A stretch of 64,000 nt of DNA, from the NCBI RefSeq assembly GCF_014648575.1, contig NZ_BMRJ01000002.1, forward strand, positions 697,736 to 761,735, read 5' to 3'. A model generated the notes under the pieces. The model was not told where the DNA came from and did no database searches. It saw only the letters and a list, made by a program, of their open reading frames with translations. Below, one piece after another: positions 16,609 through 25,487 of this stretch; position 1 is the first letter of the stretch; the number at the start of each line of letters is the position of its first letter. The position numbers were made by a program, and so were the translations under genes. This stretch comes from Agromyces mediolanus (GTDB lineage Bacteria > Actinomycetota > Actinomycetes > Actinomycetales > Microbacteriaceae).

Positions 16609-17598
16609 GTGGATCGAAACTTCGTGGATTTCCGGCTGGCCCCCGGAGACGTCTCCGCGATCCGCTTCGGCGTCTCGCCCGGCCACGAACTCGCGCACGC
16701 GGTGCGCGTGCTGCAGCGCCCGGCGGAGCATCCGCTGCAGTGGGGCTGGCTGCGGGCGGTGCGCGAACGCCTGCCGCGCGAGCCGTTCGAACTCCTCGCC
16801 GTGCTCATCGGCGTCGACGGCTACCTGCCCGACTTCCTCACCTCCGATCCCGCCTGGGACCTCGAGCCGGCCGACGAGGCCGAGGCCATCCGCCGCGCGC
16901 CCATCGAGCCCATGCTCGTCGACCTCGAGAAGATGGTGCTGCGGTCCGAAGGGGCCAGGCAGGCCGCGCTGCGGCGGATGATCGCCGCGCCCGAGCGGGC
17001 GCGCGCGATGGTCGCGGACGCCTGGGACGCGGTGTGGGATGCCGCGCTCGCCCCCGTCTGGCCGCAGCTCGAGCGGATCCTGCGCGCCGACATCGCCGTG
17101 CGCTCGCGCCGCGTCGCGACCGCGGGACTCGCCAGCATGATCGACGAGCTGCACCCCTCGGTGCGCTGGAGCGAGGGCTCGGTGCGGGTGCAGCTGCGCC
17201 TGCACCGTGAGGCGCTCGACTGCCGGGGGAGCGGGCTCGTGCTCGTGCCCTCGGTGATGAGCTCCCTCGGCTGCATGGTGCTCACCGAACCGCCCGCCCA
17301 GCCGACCGTGTTCTACCCGGCGCAGGGGGTCACCGAGCGCTGGGCGCGCGACCCCGCGTCCATCGAGGCCGCGCTCGGCGCACTGCTCGGCCCCGCCCGC
17401 GCCGGCATCCTGCTCTCGGCGCACAGCGCCCGAAGCACCTCGCAGGTCGCCGCCGACGCCGGGCTCGCCGTCTCGACCGCCTCGCACCACCTCACGGTGC
17501 TCCGCGACGCCGGGCTCGTCGCGAGCCGCCGCGACGGCACGAGCGTGCTGCACCTGCGCACGCCGCTCGGCGAGGCCATGATCGGCGCGGTGCTCTAG
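16609..17598 (+). CDS. ArsR-like winged-helix regulator with N-terminal DUF5937-type region
   Basis: 329 aa. The C-terminal 75 residues are an ArsR-type winged helix (TSQVAADAGLAVSTASHHLTVLRDAGLVASRRDG). The N-terminal 240 residues match the large helical region of actinobacterial regulators of the DUF5937 type, probably a sensor. GTG start: TAGTCT ends six bases before it, so the mRNA is probably leaderless. It is divergent from the cupin gene and probably controls it. Confidence 0.75.
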   Translation: MDRNFVDFRLAPGDVSAIRFGVSPGHELAHAVRVLQRPAEHPLQWGWLRAVRERLPREPFELLAVLIGVDGYLPDFLTSDPAWDLEPADEAEAIRRAPIEPMLVDLEKMVLRSEGARQAALRRMIAAPERARAMVADAWDAVWDAALAPVWPQLERILRADIAVRSRRVATAGLASMIDELHPSVRWSEGSVRVQLRLHREALDCRGSGLVLVPSVMSSLGCMVLTEPPAQPTVFYPAQGVTERWARDPASIEAALGALLGPARAGILLSAHSARSTSQVAADAGLAVSTASHHLTVLRDAGLVASRRDGTSVLHLRTPLGEAMIGAVL

Positions 17599-17619
17599 GT
17601 CCGCTCGGGCGCTCGGGCG

Positions 17620-18528
17620 CTAGGCGGGCTCGCGCTCGCCCGCCGCGCCCGCGCCGAGCGCCGCCGACAGGGCCTCGCGCAGCCCCGGCTCCATCGTCGC
17701 CGCGGTGACGAGCGAGACCTCGCGCGAGAGCCGGAGCCCCGCCGGCGGGGCGAGCACGAGGTCGTCGCGCCACACCGGCAGCGCGAGCTCGGGCACGAGG
17801 GCGACCCCGAGCCCGGCCGCGACGTACTCGACGACCACCCGGTAGTCGTCGCTGCGCGGGCCGATCACGGGCTCGAAGCCCGCCCGTCGCGCCGCGGCGC
17901 GGAACGCCGCGTCGACCGGGTCGTCGTCCTTCGTGCCGATGATCCACGGGGTGCCGGCGAGCGCCCGCAGCGGCACCGGCCCGCCCTCGCTCAGCGGATG
18001 CCCCGCCGGCAGCACGAGCGAGAAGCGCTCCGTGAACAGCCGGGTGCGGGTGAGGCCCGGCGTCGGGTGCGGCGCCTCGCCGGGGGTGTCGTAGACGACG
18101 GCCGCGTCGAGCGCCATCCGTCCGAGCGCGGCCTCGATGCCGTCGAGCTCGGCCTCGAAGGCCTCCACGCGCCATCCCTGTCCGTCGAGCGCCCGCACAA
18201 GCTGGGGGAGCAGCCGGGCCGCGGCCGTCGGGAACACCCCGAAGCGCACCGTGCGCCGCCCCGCCTCGAGCGCGTCCTGCACCTCGGTGAGCGCCCGGTC
18301 GGCGCGCTCCGTGATCGCGACCGCGTGCGGCAGCCAGGCTCGGCCGGCCTCGGTCAGCCGGGTGCCCGCCGAATCGCTCGCGATCACCGGCGCCCCCGTG
18401 ACCCGGCCGAGCGCGGCGAGATGGTGCGAGACGGTCGGCTGGCTCCAGTCGAGCGCCCGTGCCGCCTGGGCGAGCGAGCCGTGCTCCTCGACCGCGCGCA
18501 GGGCGCGCAGCTGACGCAGGTCGAGCAT
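17620..18528 (-). CDS. LysR family regulator
   Basis: 302 aa. The N-terminal winged helix (LRQLRALRAVEEHGSLAQAA, then WSQPTVSHHLAAL) and the periplasmic-binding-like effector domain from about residue 90 are typical. It is divergent from the PLP decarboxylase gene with an 83-base intergenic region containing LysR-type half sites, so it is probably the activator of that gene and represses itself. Effector unknown. Confidence 0.85.
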   Translation of the reverse strand: MLDLRQLRALRAVEEHGSLAQAARALDWSQPTVSHHLAALGRVTGAPVIASDSAGTRLTEAGRAWLPHAVAITERADRALTEVQDALEAGRRTVRFGVFPTAAARLLPQLVRALDGQGWRVEAFEAELDGIEAALGRMALDAAVVYDTPGEAPHPTPGLTRTRLFTERFSLVLPAGHPLSEGGPVPLRALAGTPWIIGTKDDDPVDAAFRAAARRAGFEPVIGPRSDDYRVVVEYVAAGLGVALVPELALPVWRDDLVLAPPAGLRLSREVSLVTAATMEPGLREALSAALGAGAAGEREPA

Positions 18529-18542
18529 CGTCGCTCACCTCC

Positions 18543-18586
18543 ATACTCAGTATCGAGATCTGCAGCCTACCCGCTATTCCGTATCG
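18543..18586. promoter_or_regulatory. LysR-type operator region
   Basis: ATACTCAGTAT (18543-18553) is an interrupted palindrome, and a second related block TATTCCGTAT follows about 23 bases later. TATCGA follows each copy as well. A pair of sites on one face of the helix between divergent genes is the usual arrangement for LysR activators. Confidence 0.5.
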
Positions 18587-18611
18587 AAGCCCCCGGGAGG
18601 AGGATCGAGGC

Positions 18612-20153
18612 ATGACCGCCCCCTACGCCGACGCCCTCGCCCAGTACGCCGCCCGCGACGACCGGGTGCGACTGTACGTGCCCGGGCACGGCGCCGACGC
18701 CGAGGCGGCGCCCGCGCTCGCCGAGTACTTCGGGGCCGAGCTGCTGCGCCACGACGTGACGCCGCTGCTCTCCGGGCTCGACAAGGGGCCGGGCAACGCG
18801 CTCGACGAGGCGCAGCGGCTCGCGGCCCGGGCCTGGGGCGCGAAGCGCACCTGGTTCCTCACGAACGGCGCCTCGCAGGCGAACCGCATGGCGGCCATCG
18901 CGCTCGGCTCCTTCCGGGCGGCGGAAGCTCCGGTGCTCGCCCAGCGCAGCGCGCACTCCTCGTTCATCGACGGCATCATCCTCGCCGGCCTCGTGCCCGC
19001 CTTCGTCTCGCCCACGATCGACCCCGTGCTCGGCATCAACCACGGCGTCTCGCCCGCCGCCCTCCGCGAGGCGATCGAGCACGGCGAGGCCAAGCCCAAG
19101 GCCGTCTACCTCATCACGCCGAGCTACTTCGGCGCCGTCGCCGACGTCGCGGCGCTCGCCGAGGCCGCCCACGCGGTCGGCGCGCCGCTCATCGTCGACG
19201 CCGCCTGGGGCGCCCACTTCGGCTTCCACCCGGCGCTGCCGGAGAACCCGCTCGCGCTCGGCGCCGACCTCGTCGTCTCGAGCACGCACAAGCTCGCCGG
19301 CAGCCTCACCCAGTCGGCCATGCTGCACCTCGGAGACGGGCCGTTCGCCGCGGAGCTCGAGCCGCTGCTCGAGCGCGCGTTCGCGCTCACCCAGTCGACG
19401 AGCACGAGTGCGCTGCTGCTCGCCTCGCTCGACCTCGCCCGCGACAGCATCGAGCACGGCGAAGCCCGCATCGCCCGGTCGATCGAGGCGGCGGACCGGC
19501 TGCGCGAGGCGGTCCGGGCGCACGGCCGCTTCGGCATCGTGAGCGACGGCTTCGACCGCTTCGAGGACATCGTCGCGGTCGACCCGCTGCGGGTCTCGAT
19601 CGACGTCGGCGCCGCCGGGCTGAACGGGCACGCGGTGCGCGAGCGGCTCGAGCACGAGGGCGTCTCCTTCGAGATCTCGACCGACTCGGCCGTCGTCGCC
19701 GTGCTCGGCGCGGGTGCCGTGCCCGACGTCGATCGCGTCGTCGAGGCATTGCACGCGATCCCGGCCGTCGAGCCCGCCGCCGGCGAGGCCCTCGTCGCCG
19801 GCGCCGGCGCGCTCGCGCTGCCCGCACCCGGGCCGCTCGTGATGCGCCCCCGCGACGCCTTCCTCGCGCCGGGCGAGGCCGTGCCGATCGAGCAGGCCGT
19901 CGGCCGGGTGTCGACCGACTCGCTCGCGGCGTACCCGCCCGGCATCCCGAACGTGCTGCCCGGCGAGCGCATCACCGCCGAGGTGGTCGCGTTCCTGCGC
20001 CGCATCGCGGCCATGCCCGGTGGGCACGTCCGCGGCGCGGCCGACCCGGCGCTCTCGGTGCTGCGCGTCGTGCGCGCCGATCACGGGCAGCCCGGCGCGG
20101 CGGCCGATGCCGACGCGGCGCTCGGCGCCGCTCGGGAGCTCGCGCTCAGCTGA
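18612..20153 (+). CDS. PLP-dependent Orn/Lys/Arg decarboxylase family protein
   Basis: A 513-aa fold-type I PLP enzyme. The N-terminal LYVPGHG, the TNGASQAN cofactor loop, DAAWGAH (Asp196) and STHKLAGSLTQ with the Schiff-base Lys227 match the group III amino acid decarboxylases. About 70% of the length of the E. coli inducible enzymes, because the N-terminal response-regulator-like wing is absent, as in short Gram-positive members. It probably decarboxylates a basic amino acid to a polyamine precursor. GGGAGGAGG precedes the ATG. The stop overlaps the convergent acetyltransferase gene by eight bases. Controlled by the divergent LysR. Confidence 0.8.
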   Translation: MTAPYADALAQYAARDDRVRLYVPGHGADAEAAPALAEYFGAELLRHDVTPLLSGLDKGPGNALDEAQRLAARAWGAKRTWFLTNGASQANRMAAIALGSFRAAEAPVLAQRSAHSSFIDGIILAGLVPAFVSPTIDPVLGINHGVSPAALREAIEHGEAKPKAVYLITPSYFGAVADVAALAEAAHAVGAPLIVDAAWGAHFGFHPALPENPLALGADLVVSSTHKLAGSLTQSAMLHLGDGPFAAELEPLLERAFALTQSTSTSALLLASLDLARDSIEHGEARIARSIEAADRLREAVRAHGRFGIVSDGFDRFEDIVAVDPLRVSIDVGAAGLNGHAVRERLEHEGVSFEISTDSAVVAVLGAGAVPDVDRVVEALHAIPAVEPAAGEALVAGAGALALPAPGPLVMRPRDAFLAPGEAVPIEQAVGRVSTDSLAAYPPGIPNVLPGERITAEVVAFLRRIAAMPGGHVRGAADPALSVLRVVRADHGQPGAAADADAALGAARELALS

Positions 20154-20721
20154 GGTCGAGCCGCATGATGACGCGCGGATGCCCCGACAGCACCGACTGC
20201 GTGTCGGCGGCCTTCTCGAAGCCCGCCGCCTCGAACACCGCGCGGGTGCCGACGTAGGCCATCGTCAGGTCGACCTTCTCGCCCCGGTTGTCGACCGGGT
20301 AGCCCTCGATCGCGGGCGCGCCGCGCTCGCGCGCGAACTCGACGGCCCCGGTGAGCAGGTGGTGCACGAGGCCCTGTTTGCGATGGCCGGGACGCACCCG
20401 GAAGCACCACACCGACCACACGTCGAGCTCGTCGACGTGCGGGATGCGCCGGTTCTTCGCGAAGCTCGTGTCGGCGCGCGGGTGCACGGCGGCCCAGCCG
20501 ACCGGCTCGTCGCCGTCGTAGGCGAGCACGCCGGGCGGCGGATCTTCGGCGCAGAGCTCGCGCACCCGGGCGGAGCGGGCCGGCTCCTTCAGCGACACGT
20601 TCTCTTTCGAGGACAGCAGGCGGTAGCTCAGGCAGAAGCACACGTTCGACGTCGGCTTCTTCGGCCCGATGACGGCGGCGACGTCGTCGAAGACGTCGGC
20701 CGGGCGGACTTCGATCCCCAT
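20146..20721 (-). CDS. GNAT family N-acetyltransferase
   Basis: 191 aa. The acetyl-CoA motif V/RPGHRKQGLVHHLLTGAVEFARERG and the C-terminal strand with GTRAVFEAAGF are typical of GNAT. The N-terminal FDDVAAVIGPKKPTSNVCFC and PARSARVRELCAE are common in an actinobacterial subgroup. Substrate unknown. CAGACT ends six bases before the ATG, so it may be leaderless. It overlaps the decarboxylase 3' end tail-to-tail by eight bases. Confidence 0.8.
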   Translation of the reverse strand: MGIEVRPADVFDDVAAVIGPKKPTSNVCFCLSYRLLSSKENVSLKEPARSARVRELCAEDPPPGVLAYDGDEPVGWAAVHPRADTSFAKNRRIPHVDELDVWSVWCFRVRPGHRKQGLVHHLLTGAVEFARERGAPAIEGYPVDNRGEKVDLTMAYVGTRAVFEAAGFEKAADTQSVLSGHPRVIMRLDLS

Positions 20722-20767
20722 GCGTAGAGTCTGGCACCCGCCGCCGACACCGCGACGGCGCACCGCG

Positions 20768-21334
20768 CTACGGCAGCTCGCGGGTGTCGCCGGGGCCGAG
20801 CACCATCCGCCAGAGCCATTCGGCGGCGACGTCGACGTCGGGCAGCGGGTCGAGTTCGAGCCAGGCGGTGATGACGCCCACGATCGAGCCGGCGAGGCCG
20901 GCCGCGGCGACCTCGATGGGCATCTCGTCGAAGGCGTGCGAGCGGGTGCGCGCGACGCCCTCGCGCACGAGGGCGGCGACGCGGCCGCGGAGCCGGGCCA
21001 CGACGAGCGCGGAGCCGCGCGGACCGAGCGCACGCCGGTAGAGCTCGGCGTGGTCGGCGAAGTGGCTGAGGAAGTGCGCCATGCCCTCCGGCGGCCGGCC
21101 GGTCGGCACGAGCTCGAGCTCGGGGGCGTTCGCACCGGCGGCGTCGGCTGCGGCGTCGAGGGCATCGGCGAGGAGCTCGTCGCGGTCGCCGTAGTGCTGG
21201 TAGAAGCTGCTGCGGTTGACGCCGGCGCGCTCGGCGATGAGGCTGATGCTCAGTTCGTCGTACGGCCGCTCGTGGGCGAGGTCGAGCAGCGCGCCCTGCA
21301 GCGCCCGCCTGGTCCGTTCGACTCGTGCATCCAC
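20768..21334 (-). CDS. TetR family transcriptional regulator
   Basis: 188 aa. The helix-turn-helix ISLIAERAGVNRSSFYQHYGDRDEL lies at about residues 28-52, with a C-terminal domain of the TetR_C_33 type (a common actinobacterial form). GTG start: CAGAAT ends six bases before it, and the ATG three bases further on is in another frame. It is divergent from an SDR gene, with a very regular 32-bp operator between the two starts, so it probably represses that gene. Confidence 0.85.
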   Translation of the reverse strand: MDARVERTRRALQGALLDLAHERPYDELSISLIAERAGVNRSSFYQHYGDRDELLADALDAAADAAGANAPELELVPTGRPPEGMAHFLSHFADHAELYRRALGPRGSALVVARLRGRVAALVREGVARTRSHAFDEMPIEVAAAGLAGSIVGVITAWLELDPLPDVDVAAEWLWRMVLGPGDTRELP

Positions 21335-21377
21335 CGTGCGATTCTGCCAGCTCGACGGCGCGAGAGCTGGGAGAGTT

Positions 21378-21409
21378 CCGACATTCGTCGGTTTTCCAAC
21401 AAGTGTCGG
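21378..21409. promoter_or_regulatory. TetR operator palindrome
   Basis: A 32-bp inverted repeat with outer arms CCGACA and TGTCGG and matching inner blocks (TYGTYGG and CCRACRAR) around a 4-base TTTT centre. It lies between the divergent TetR and SDR genes. The length suits binding of two TetR dimers or one with an extended site. Confidence 0.75.
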
Positions 21410-21463
21410 GTACCCTGAAGAGGACGCGAGATCACGCGCCTGGGACCGAAGAAGGAGACCCCG

Positions 21464-22477
21464 ATGTCGCACCACCCCCTCACCGCGAACAGCTCGATCG
21501 AGCAGTGGCTCGAGCACCCGGAGGGCGGCCCCCTCGTGCGCGGTCTGCTCGCCGCGAGCGGCGCCTCGGAGGAGACGCTCGCCCCGATCAAGGGGCTCCC
21601 GCTGCAGCAGCTCGTCGCCCTCAGCCAGGGCCAGCTGCCGCAGTCCGTGATCGACGACCTCGTGCTGAAGGCGAACGGCGGCGTCATGCCCGAAGACGAC
21701 GCCGAGGCATCCGGCTGGCAGGAGCGCGTGACGCCCGGCCGCTTCGACGGCCGCACCATCGTCGTGACCGGCGCGGCCTCCGGCATCGGCCGCGCCACCG
21801 CCTCGCGCATCGTGCGCGAGGGCGGCCGGGTCGTCGCCGTCGACATCTCCGCCGAGCGGCTCGAGGAGTTCGCGGCCTCCGCGCCCGAGGGGCGGGTCGT
21901 CGCGGTCGCCGCCGACGTCACGAAGCAGGACGACATCGACCGCGTCGTCGCCGCGGCGGGCGGCCGCATCGACGGCCTCGCCAACGTCGCCGGCGTGAAC
22001 GACGACTTCTCGCCGCTCGCCGAGACGAGCGACGCGATCTGGGACCGCGTCATCGGCATCAACCTCACCGGCGTCTTCAAGCTCACCCGCGCGGTGCTGC
22101 CCGGCATGGTGGAGGCCGGTCGCGGCTCGGTCGTGAACGTCGCGAGCGAGGCCGGCATCCGCGGCAACGCCTCGGGCAACGCGTACACCGTGTCGAAGCA
22201 CGGCGTCGTGGGCCTGACTCGCAGCGCCGCCTTCATGTACGGGCCGCAGGGCATCCGGGTGAACGCCGTCGCCCCGGGCGGCGTCGCGACCGGCATCCCC
22301 TTCCCGCCGCACGTCTCGGAGGCCGGGCAGGCCCGACTCACGCCGTTCCAGCAGCAGATCCCGACGATCGCGACCGCCGAGCAGCTGGCCGCGTCGATCA
22401 CCTTCCTGCTGAGCGACGACGGCGTGAACATCAACGGCGCCGTGCTGCCGAGCGACGGCGGCTGGTCGGTGCAGTAG
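21464..22477 (+). CDS. Short-chain dehydrogenase/reductase with N-terminal helical extension
   Basis: 337 aa. The catalytic part starts near residue 90 and is a classical SDR: TGAASGIG, NVAGVN, Ser in NVASEAG, YTVSK, then the GG-W C-terminus. The first 75 residues are extra (IEQWLEHPEGGPLVRGLLAA, then LPLQQLVALSQGQLP). They resemble the small C-terminal helical segment of some GH3 glucosidases, which is unusual for an SDR. GAAGGAG precedes the ATG. Controlled by the divergent TetR. Substrate unknown; a sugar or an alcohol of glucoside metabolism is possible. Confidence 0.8.
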   Translation: MSHHPLTANSSIEQWLEHPEGGPLVRGLLAASGASEETLAPIKGLPLQQLVALSQGQLPQSVIDDLVLKANGGVMPEDDAEASGWQERVTPGRFDGRTIVVTGAASGIGRATASRIVREGGRVVAVDISAERLEEFAASAPEGRVVAVAADVTKQDDIDRVVAAAGGRIDGLANVAGVNDDFSPLAETSDAIWDRVIGINLTGVFKLTRAVLPGMVEAGRGSVVNVASEAGIRGNASGNAYTVSKHGVVGLTRSAAFMYGPQGIRVNAVAPGGVATGIPFPPHVSEAGQARLTPFQQQIPTIATAEQLAASITFLLSDDGVNINGAVLPSDGGWSVQ

Positions 22478-22546
22478 CCCGGCCATCCGTCCGCTCCCGC
22501 GACGCGCCGGAGCCGCTTCCCCCGCGGCTCCGGCGCGTCACGCGTC

Positions 22547-23422
22547 TCAGGCCGGGCGGCGCAGCTTCCGGTACGGGTGCGTGTCGACCCGCGTGGTGAG
22601 CTCGGCGATCGTCCGCTCGTAGCCCGCGTTGCGCCGTGCGGCGCGGACGAGGCCGCGTGTGGTCCCGGCCGCCGCGCGCAGGTTCATCGGCCGGCCCTCG
22701 ATGCCGTAGAGCAGGCGCGCCCAGTCCGGCAGGAGGGAGAGGATGCCGTCCTGGATCACGACGCCGGTCCACACCTTCACCGGGTTGCCGCCGAGCGACG
22801 GCCGGCGCAGGCTCCGGCTGAGCTCGGCCGCCGGGAGCGTGAGCGCCAGCCGCTCGCGCTGCGCCGAGACGTAGTCGTCGAGCTCCGCGCGGGTCGCCGG
22901 GAGCGCGTGCTCGATGCCGACGAGCCGGGCGGCGACGTGCTGCTCGCGCACGAACTCGTCCTGCTCGGCGCGGCTGAGTTCCGGGCCGAACGCCTCGGCC
23001 GCGCGCAGGACGCCCCAGACGACCGTGCTGTGCGTCCACTCGATCCATTCGGGGGTGTCGGCGCGGAGCGTGCGGCCGGTCGCCGGATCGGTCCAGCTCG
23101 CGTGCGCGTGCATCCGCCGCACGGAGGCGCCGGCCGCGTCGGCGTGCGCGCGGTCGCCGAAGACGGTCGTGTCGATGTAGCGCGCGGTCCGCTCGGCGCG
23201 GCCCTGGGCGTCCCGGGACAGGTTCGTGGTGTGCTCGAACAGGCGCATCATCTCGGGGTTGAGGGCCTGGAGCAGGATGGCGGCGATGCCGCCGAGCTTC
23301 GAGGCGGGATCGGCGAACAGGCGCCAGCTGACGCTGGCCGGGCCGAAGTAGCCGTCATCGGCGCGGGTGCTCATGGCGCCCTCGTGTCGGTTCGTCGTGG
23401 TCGTGTCCGTGGCGGTGCTCAT
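22547..23422 (-). CDS. Oxygenase MpaB family protein (DUF2236)
   Basis: 291 aa. Conserved blocks YFGPASVSWRLFADPASKLGG, HxxVVWG (HSTVVWGVL) and the long helical C-terminus fit the MpaB/latex-clearing-protein related DUF2236 family, some members of which are haem oxygenases. GGGAG lies 8 bases before the chosen ATG; ATGs at 23446 and 23374 are alternatives. It is divergent from a TetR gene that probably represses it. Substrate not known. Confidence 0.8.
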   Translation of the reverse strand: MSTATDTTTTNRHEGAMSTRADDGYFGPASVSWRLFADPASKLGGIAAILLQALNPEMMRLFEHTTNLSRDAQGRAERTARYIDTTVFGDRAHADAAGASVRRMHAHASWTDPATGRTLRADTPEWIEWTHSTVVWGVLRAAEAFGPELSRAEQDEFVREQHVAARLVGIEHALPATRAELDDYVSAQRERLALTLPAAELSRSLRRPSLGGNPVKVWTGVVIQDGILSLLPDWARLLYGIEGRPMNLRAAAGTTRGLVRAARRNAGYERTIAELTTRVDTHPYRKLRRPA

Positions 23423-23437
23423 CCGTACTCCCGAAAT

Positions 23438-23471
23438 CTTGGACAAAGTGCAAGTTTGTACTCAGTCCAAG
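23438..23471. promoter_or_regulatory. TetR operator palindrome
   Basis: A 34-bp inverted repeat: outer arms CTTGGAC and GTCCAAG and matching inner AGT...ACT and CAA...TTG blocks. It lies between the MpaB-family gene and its divergent TetR, where it would cover both promoters. Confidence 0.75.
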
Positions 23472-23500
23472 ACTGGGGGCAAGTCACGCATAATGGGGAC

Positions 23501-24154
23501 ATGGACGATTCGCGCAGCTCCGGGGGCCTGCGCGAGCGCAAGCGGCGCGCGACCGAGAACGCGATCGAGGAGGCCGCCGTCGGCCTGGCGCTGCGCGACG
23601 GGATCGCGGCGGCGACGGTCGAGGCGATCTGCCGGGAGGCCGGGGTCTCGCGAAGCACCTTCTTCAACTACTTCCCGAGCAAGGAGCAGGCGATCTTCGG
23701 GCGCGCCGCCGAGTTCGCGCCCGACGCCACGAGCGAGGCGATCCTCGACGCGCACGCCGGCGAACTCGCCGTCGGGGTCTTCTACGTGGGACTCCACGCG
23801 CTCGGCAGCCAGCGGGTCAACACCGAGGTGGCGCGCGCACGAGTGGCCCTCGTCGCCGCCGACCCCGCTCTCGCGCACCACCACGCCGCGGCCGTCGCGA
23901 AGCTGGAGGCCGGACTCGTCGCCCTCCTCGCCGACTGGCTGGCCCGGCATCCCGACGCGCGGCGACTGCCGGGCGATCCGCTCGTGGAGGCGACGCTCAC
24001 CGTCGCGGCCGCCACCGGAGCGGGGCGGCTGATGATGGCCGAGTTCCTCGCCGGCGCGGGCGACATCGCGATCGACGAGGAGCGGTTCCGGGCGGCGCTC
24101 GCCGCGATGGCGCTCGTCGCCGGCGCCGGCGCGCCCGGCGCGTCGCACGGGTGA
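23501..24154 (+). CDS. TetR family transcriptional regulator
   Basis: 217 aa. The helix-turn-helix VEAICREAGVSRSTFFNYFPSKEQAIFG is textbook TetR, with the common actinobacterial N-terminus LRERKRRATENAI. CATAAT ends six bases before the ATG, so the mRNA is probably leaderless and the operator lies immediately upstream. It probably represses the divergent MpaB-type oxygenase and itself. The C-terminal domain is rich in Ala and Leu, ligand unknown. Confidence 0.85.
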   Translation: MDDSRSSGGLRERKRRATENAIEEAAVGLALRDGIAAATVEAICREAGVSRSTFFNYFPSKEQAIFGRAAEFAPDATSEAILDAHAGELAVGVFYVGLHALGSQRVNTEVARARVALVAADPALAHHHAAAVAKLEAGLVALLADWLARHPDARRLPGDPLVEATLTVAAATGAGRLMMAEFLAGAGDIAIDEERFRAALAAMALVAGAGAPGASHG

Positions 24155-24182
24155 ACGCGGCCCGCCTGCCAGCATGTGAGGC

Positions 24183-25259
24183 GTGACCAGTCGACCGCGC
24201 ACAGACCCTGCCGCCGCCGTCCTCGACCGTCGCCCGCCGCTCTCGCGCCGCGCGCGGCGCTGGACCCTCGCCGCGCTCATCGCCGCCTTCGCGATCGTCG
24301 CGGTCACCGGCATCACCTCGGCGACGCCCTGGCCCGCGGCGATGCTCATCCGCTCGGTCTTCGAGCAGGGCGGCGCGGCGACGGTGCAGGAGATGCTCGA
24401 GTACGGCCCCGAGCCCGCCGGCCCGGTCGACGCGCGGCTCGACCAGGCGACGGACGTCGCGGGCGGGCCCGGCACCGGCTTCGACGTGTTCACCCCGGCC
24501 GGGGCGACCGGCGCGCACCCCACGGTCGTCTGGATCCACGGCGGCGCGTGGATCTCGGGCTCGAAGGAGAACGTCGCCCCCTACCTGAGCCTCATCGCGA
24601 GTCACGGCTACACGGCGATCGGCGTCGACTACACCGTCGCACCCGAAGCCACCTACCCGACCGCGGTGAACCAGCTGAACGACACCCTCGGCTACCTCCT
24701 CGAGCACGCCGAGGAGTACGGCGTCGACCCCGACCACCTCGTGCTCGCGGGCGATTCGGCCGGCGCACAGCTCGCGAGCCAGCTCGCGGTGCTCACCACG
24801 AACGAGAAGTACGCGCACCTCCTCGGCATCGAGCCCGCGCTGCAGCCGCAGCAGCTCTCGGCGCTCGTGCTGAACTGCGGCGTCTACGACCTGCCCGCGA
24901 TGGCGGAGCTGAACGGCATCGGGCAGTGGGGGCTCAAGGTCGCGCTGTGGGCGTACACGGGCACGAAGAACTGGTCGAGCGACTACGCGGGCAGCACGAT
25001 GTCGACCATCGAGTTCGTCACGGAGGAGCTGCCGCCCACCTTCATCAGCGGCGGCAACGGCGACGCGCTCACCTGGATCGAGTCGATCCCGATGTCGACC
25101 GCCCTGCAGGACGCCGGCGTCGAGACGACCGAGCTGTTCTGGCCGGCCGACCACGAACCGAAGCTCCCGCACGAGTACCAGTTCCACTTCAAGCTGGACG
25201 AGGCGCAGGAGGCCTTCGTGCAGACCATCGACTTCCTCGACCGCTACGCCGACCGCTGA
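24183..25259 (+). CDS. Membrane-anchored alpha/beta hydrolase (hormone-sensitive-lipase-like esterase)
   Basis: 358 aa. An N-terminal helix (WTLAALIAAFAIVAVTGIT) anchors or exports the protein. The catalytic part has HGGAW for the oxyanion hole, GDSAGA with the nucleophilic Ser, an Asp in SGGNGD and a C-terminal His in LPHEYQFHF. This is the HSL/BD-FAE type acting on small esters. GTG start; 28 bases after the TetR stop on the same strand, so it may be co-transcribed with it. Natural substrate unknown. Confidence 0.8.
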   Translation: MTSRPRTDPAAAVLDRRPPLSRRARRWTLAALIAAFAIVAVTGITSATPWPAAMLIRSVFEQGGAATVQEMLEYGPEPAGPVDARLDQATDVAGGPGTGFDVFTPAGATGAHPTVVWIHGGAWISGSKENVAPYLSLIASHGYTAIGVDYTVAPEATYPTAVNQLNDTLGYLLEHAEEYGVDPDHLVLAGDSAGAQLASQLAVLTTNEKYAHLLGIEPALQPQQLSALVLNCGVYDLPAMAELNGIGQWGLKVALWAYTGTKNWSSDYAGSTMSTIEFVTEELPPTFISGGNGDALTWIESIPMSTALQDAGVETTELFWPADHEPKLPHEYQFHFKLDEAQEAFVQTIDFLDRYADR

Positions 25260-25290
25260 GCCGGCCGGGCCTCCCGCTCGCGCACCGGAG

Positions 25291-25363
25291 TACACTCGAC
25301 TCCGTGCTTCGATCCGTCTGCATCCAGGAGGTCTCCGGCGCCCCACGCGCCGCGATCAGGTGA
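25291..25363 (+). promoter_or_regulatory. Promoter and candidate 19-codon leader peptide before FBP gene
   Basis: TACACT (25291-25296) stands seven bases before a GTG that opens a 19-residue frame (MLRSVCIQEVSGAPRAAIR) ending at 25363, 124 bases before the FBP gene. The spacing is the same as for leaderless genes elsewhere in the window. The rest of the leader is GC-rich, with several inverted repeats. A leader peptide that senses translation would suit a downstream ribosome-associated protein; this is inference. Confidence 0.35.
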
Positions 25364-25487
25364 CCCCGCCCCCGGTTCCTCCGCGCGCGAGCAGGAGGGG
25401 CCGCGGTCCGGCGCGCCCGCGCGCCGAGGTCAACGATTCCTCCGGTCGCCCGTCTCCGGGCGCCACGCAGACAAAGGTCACTTCACC

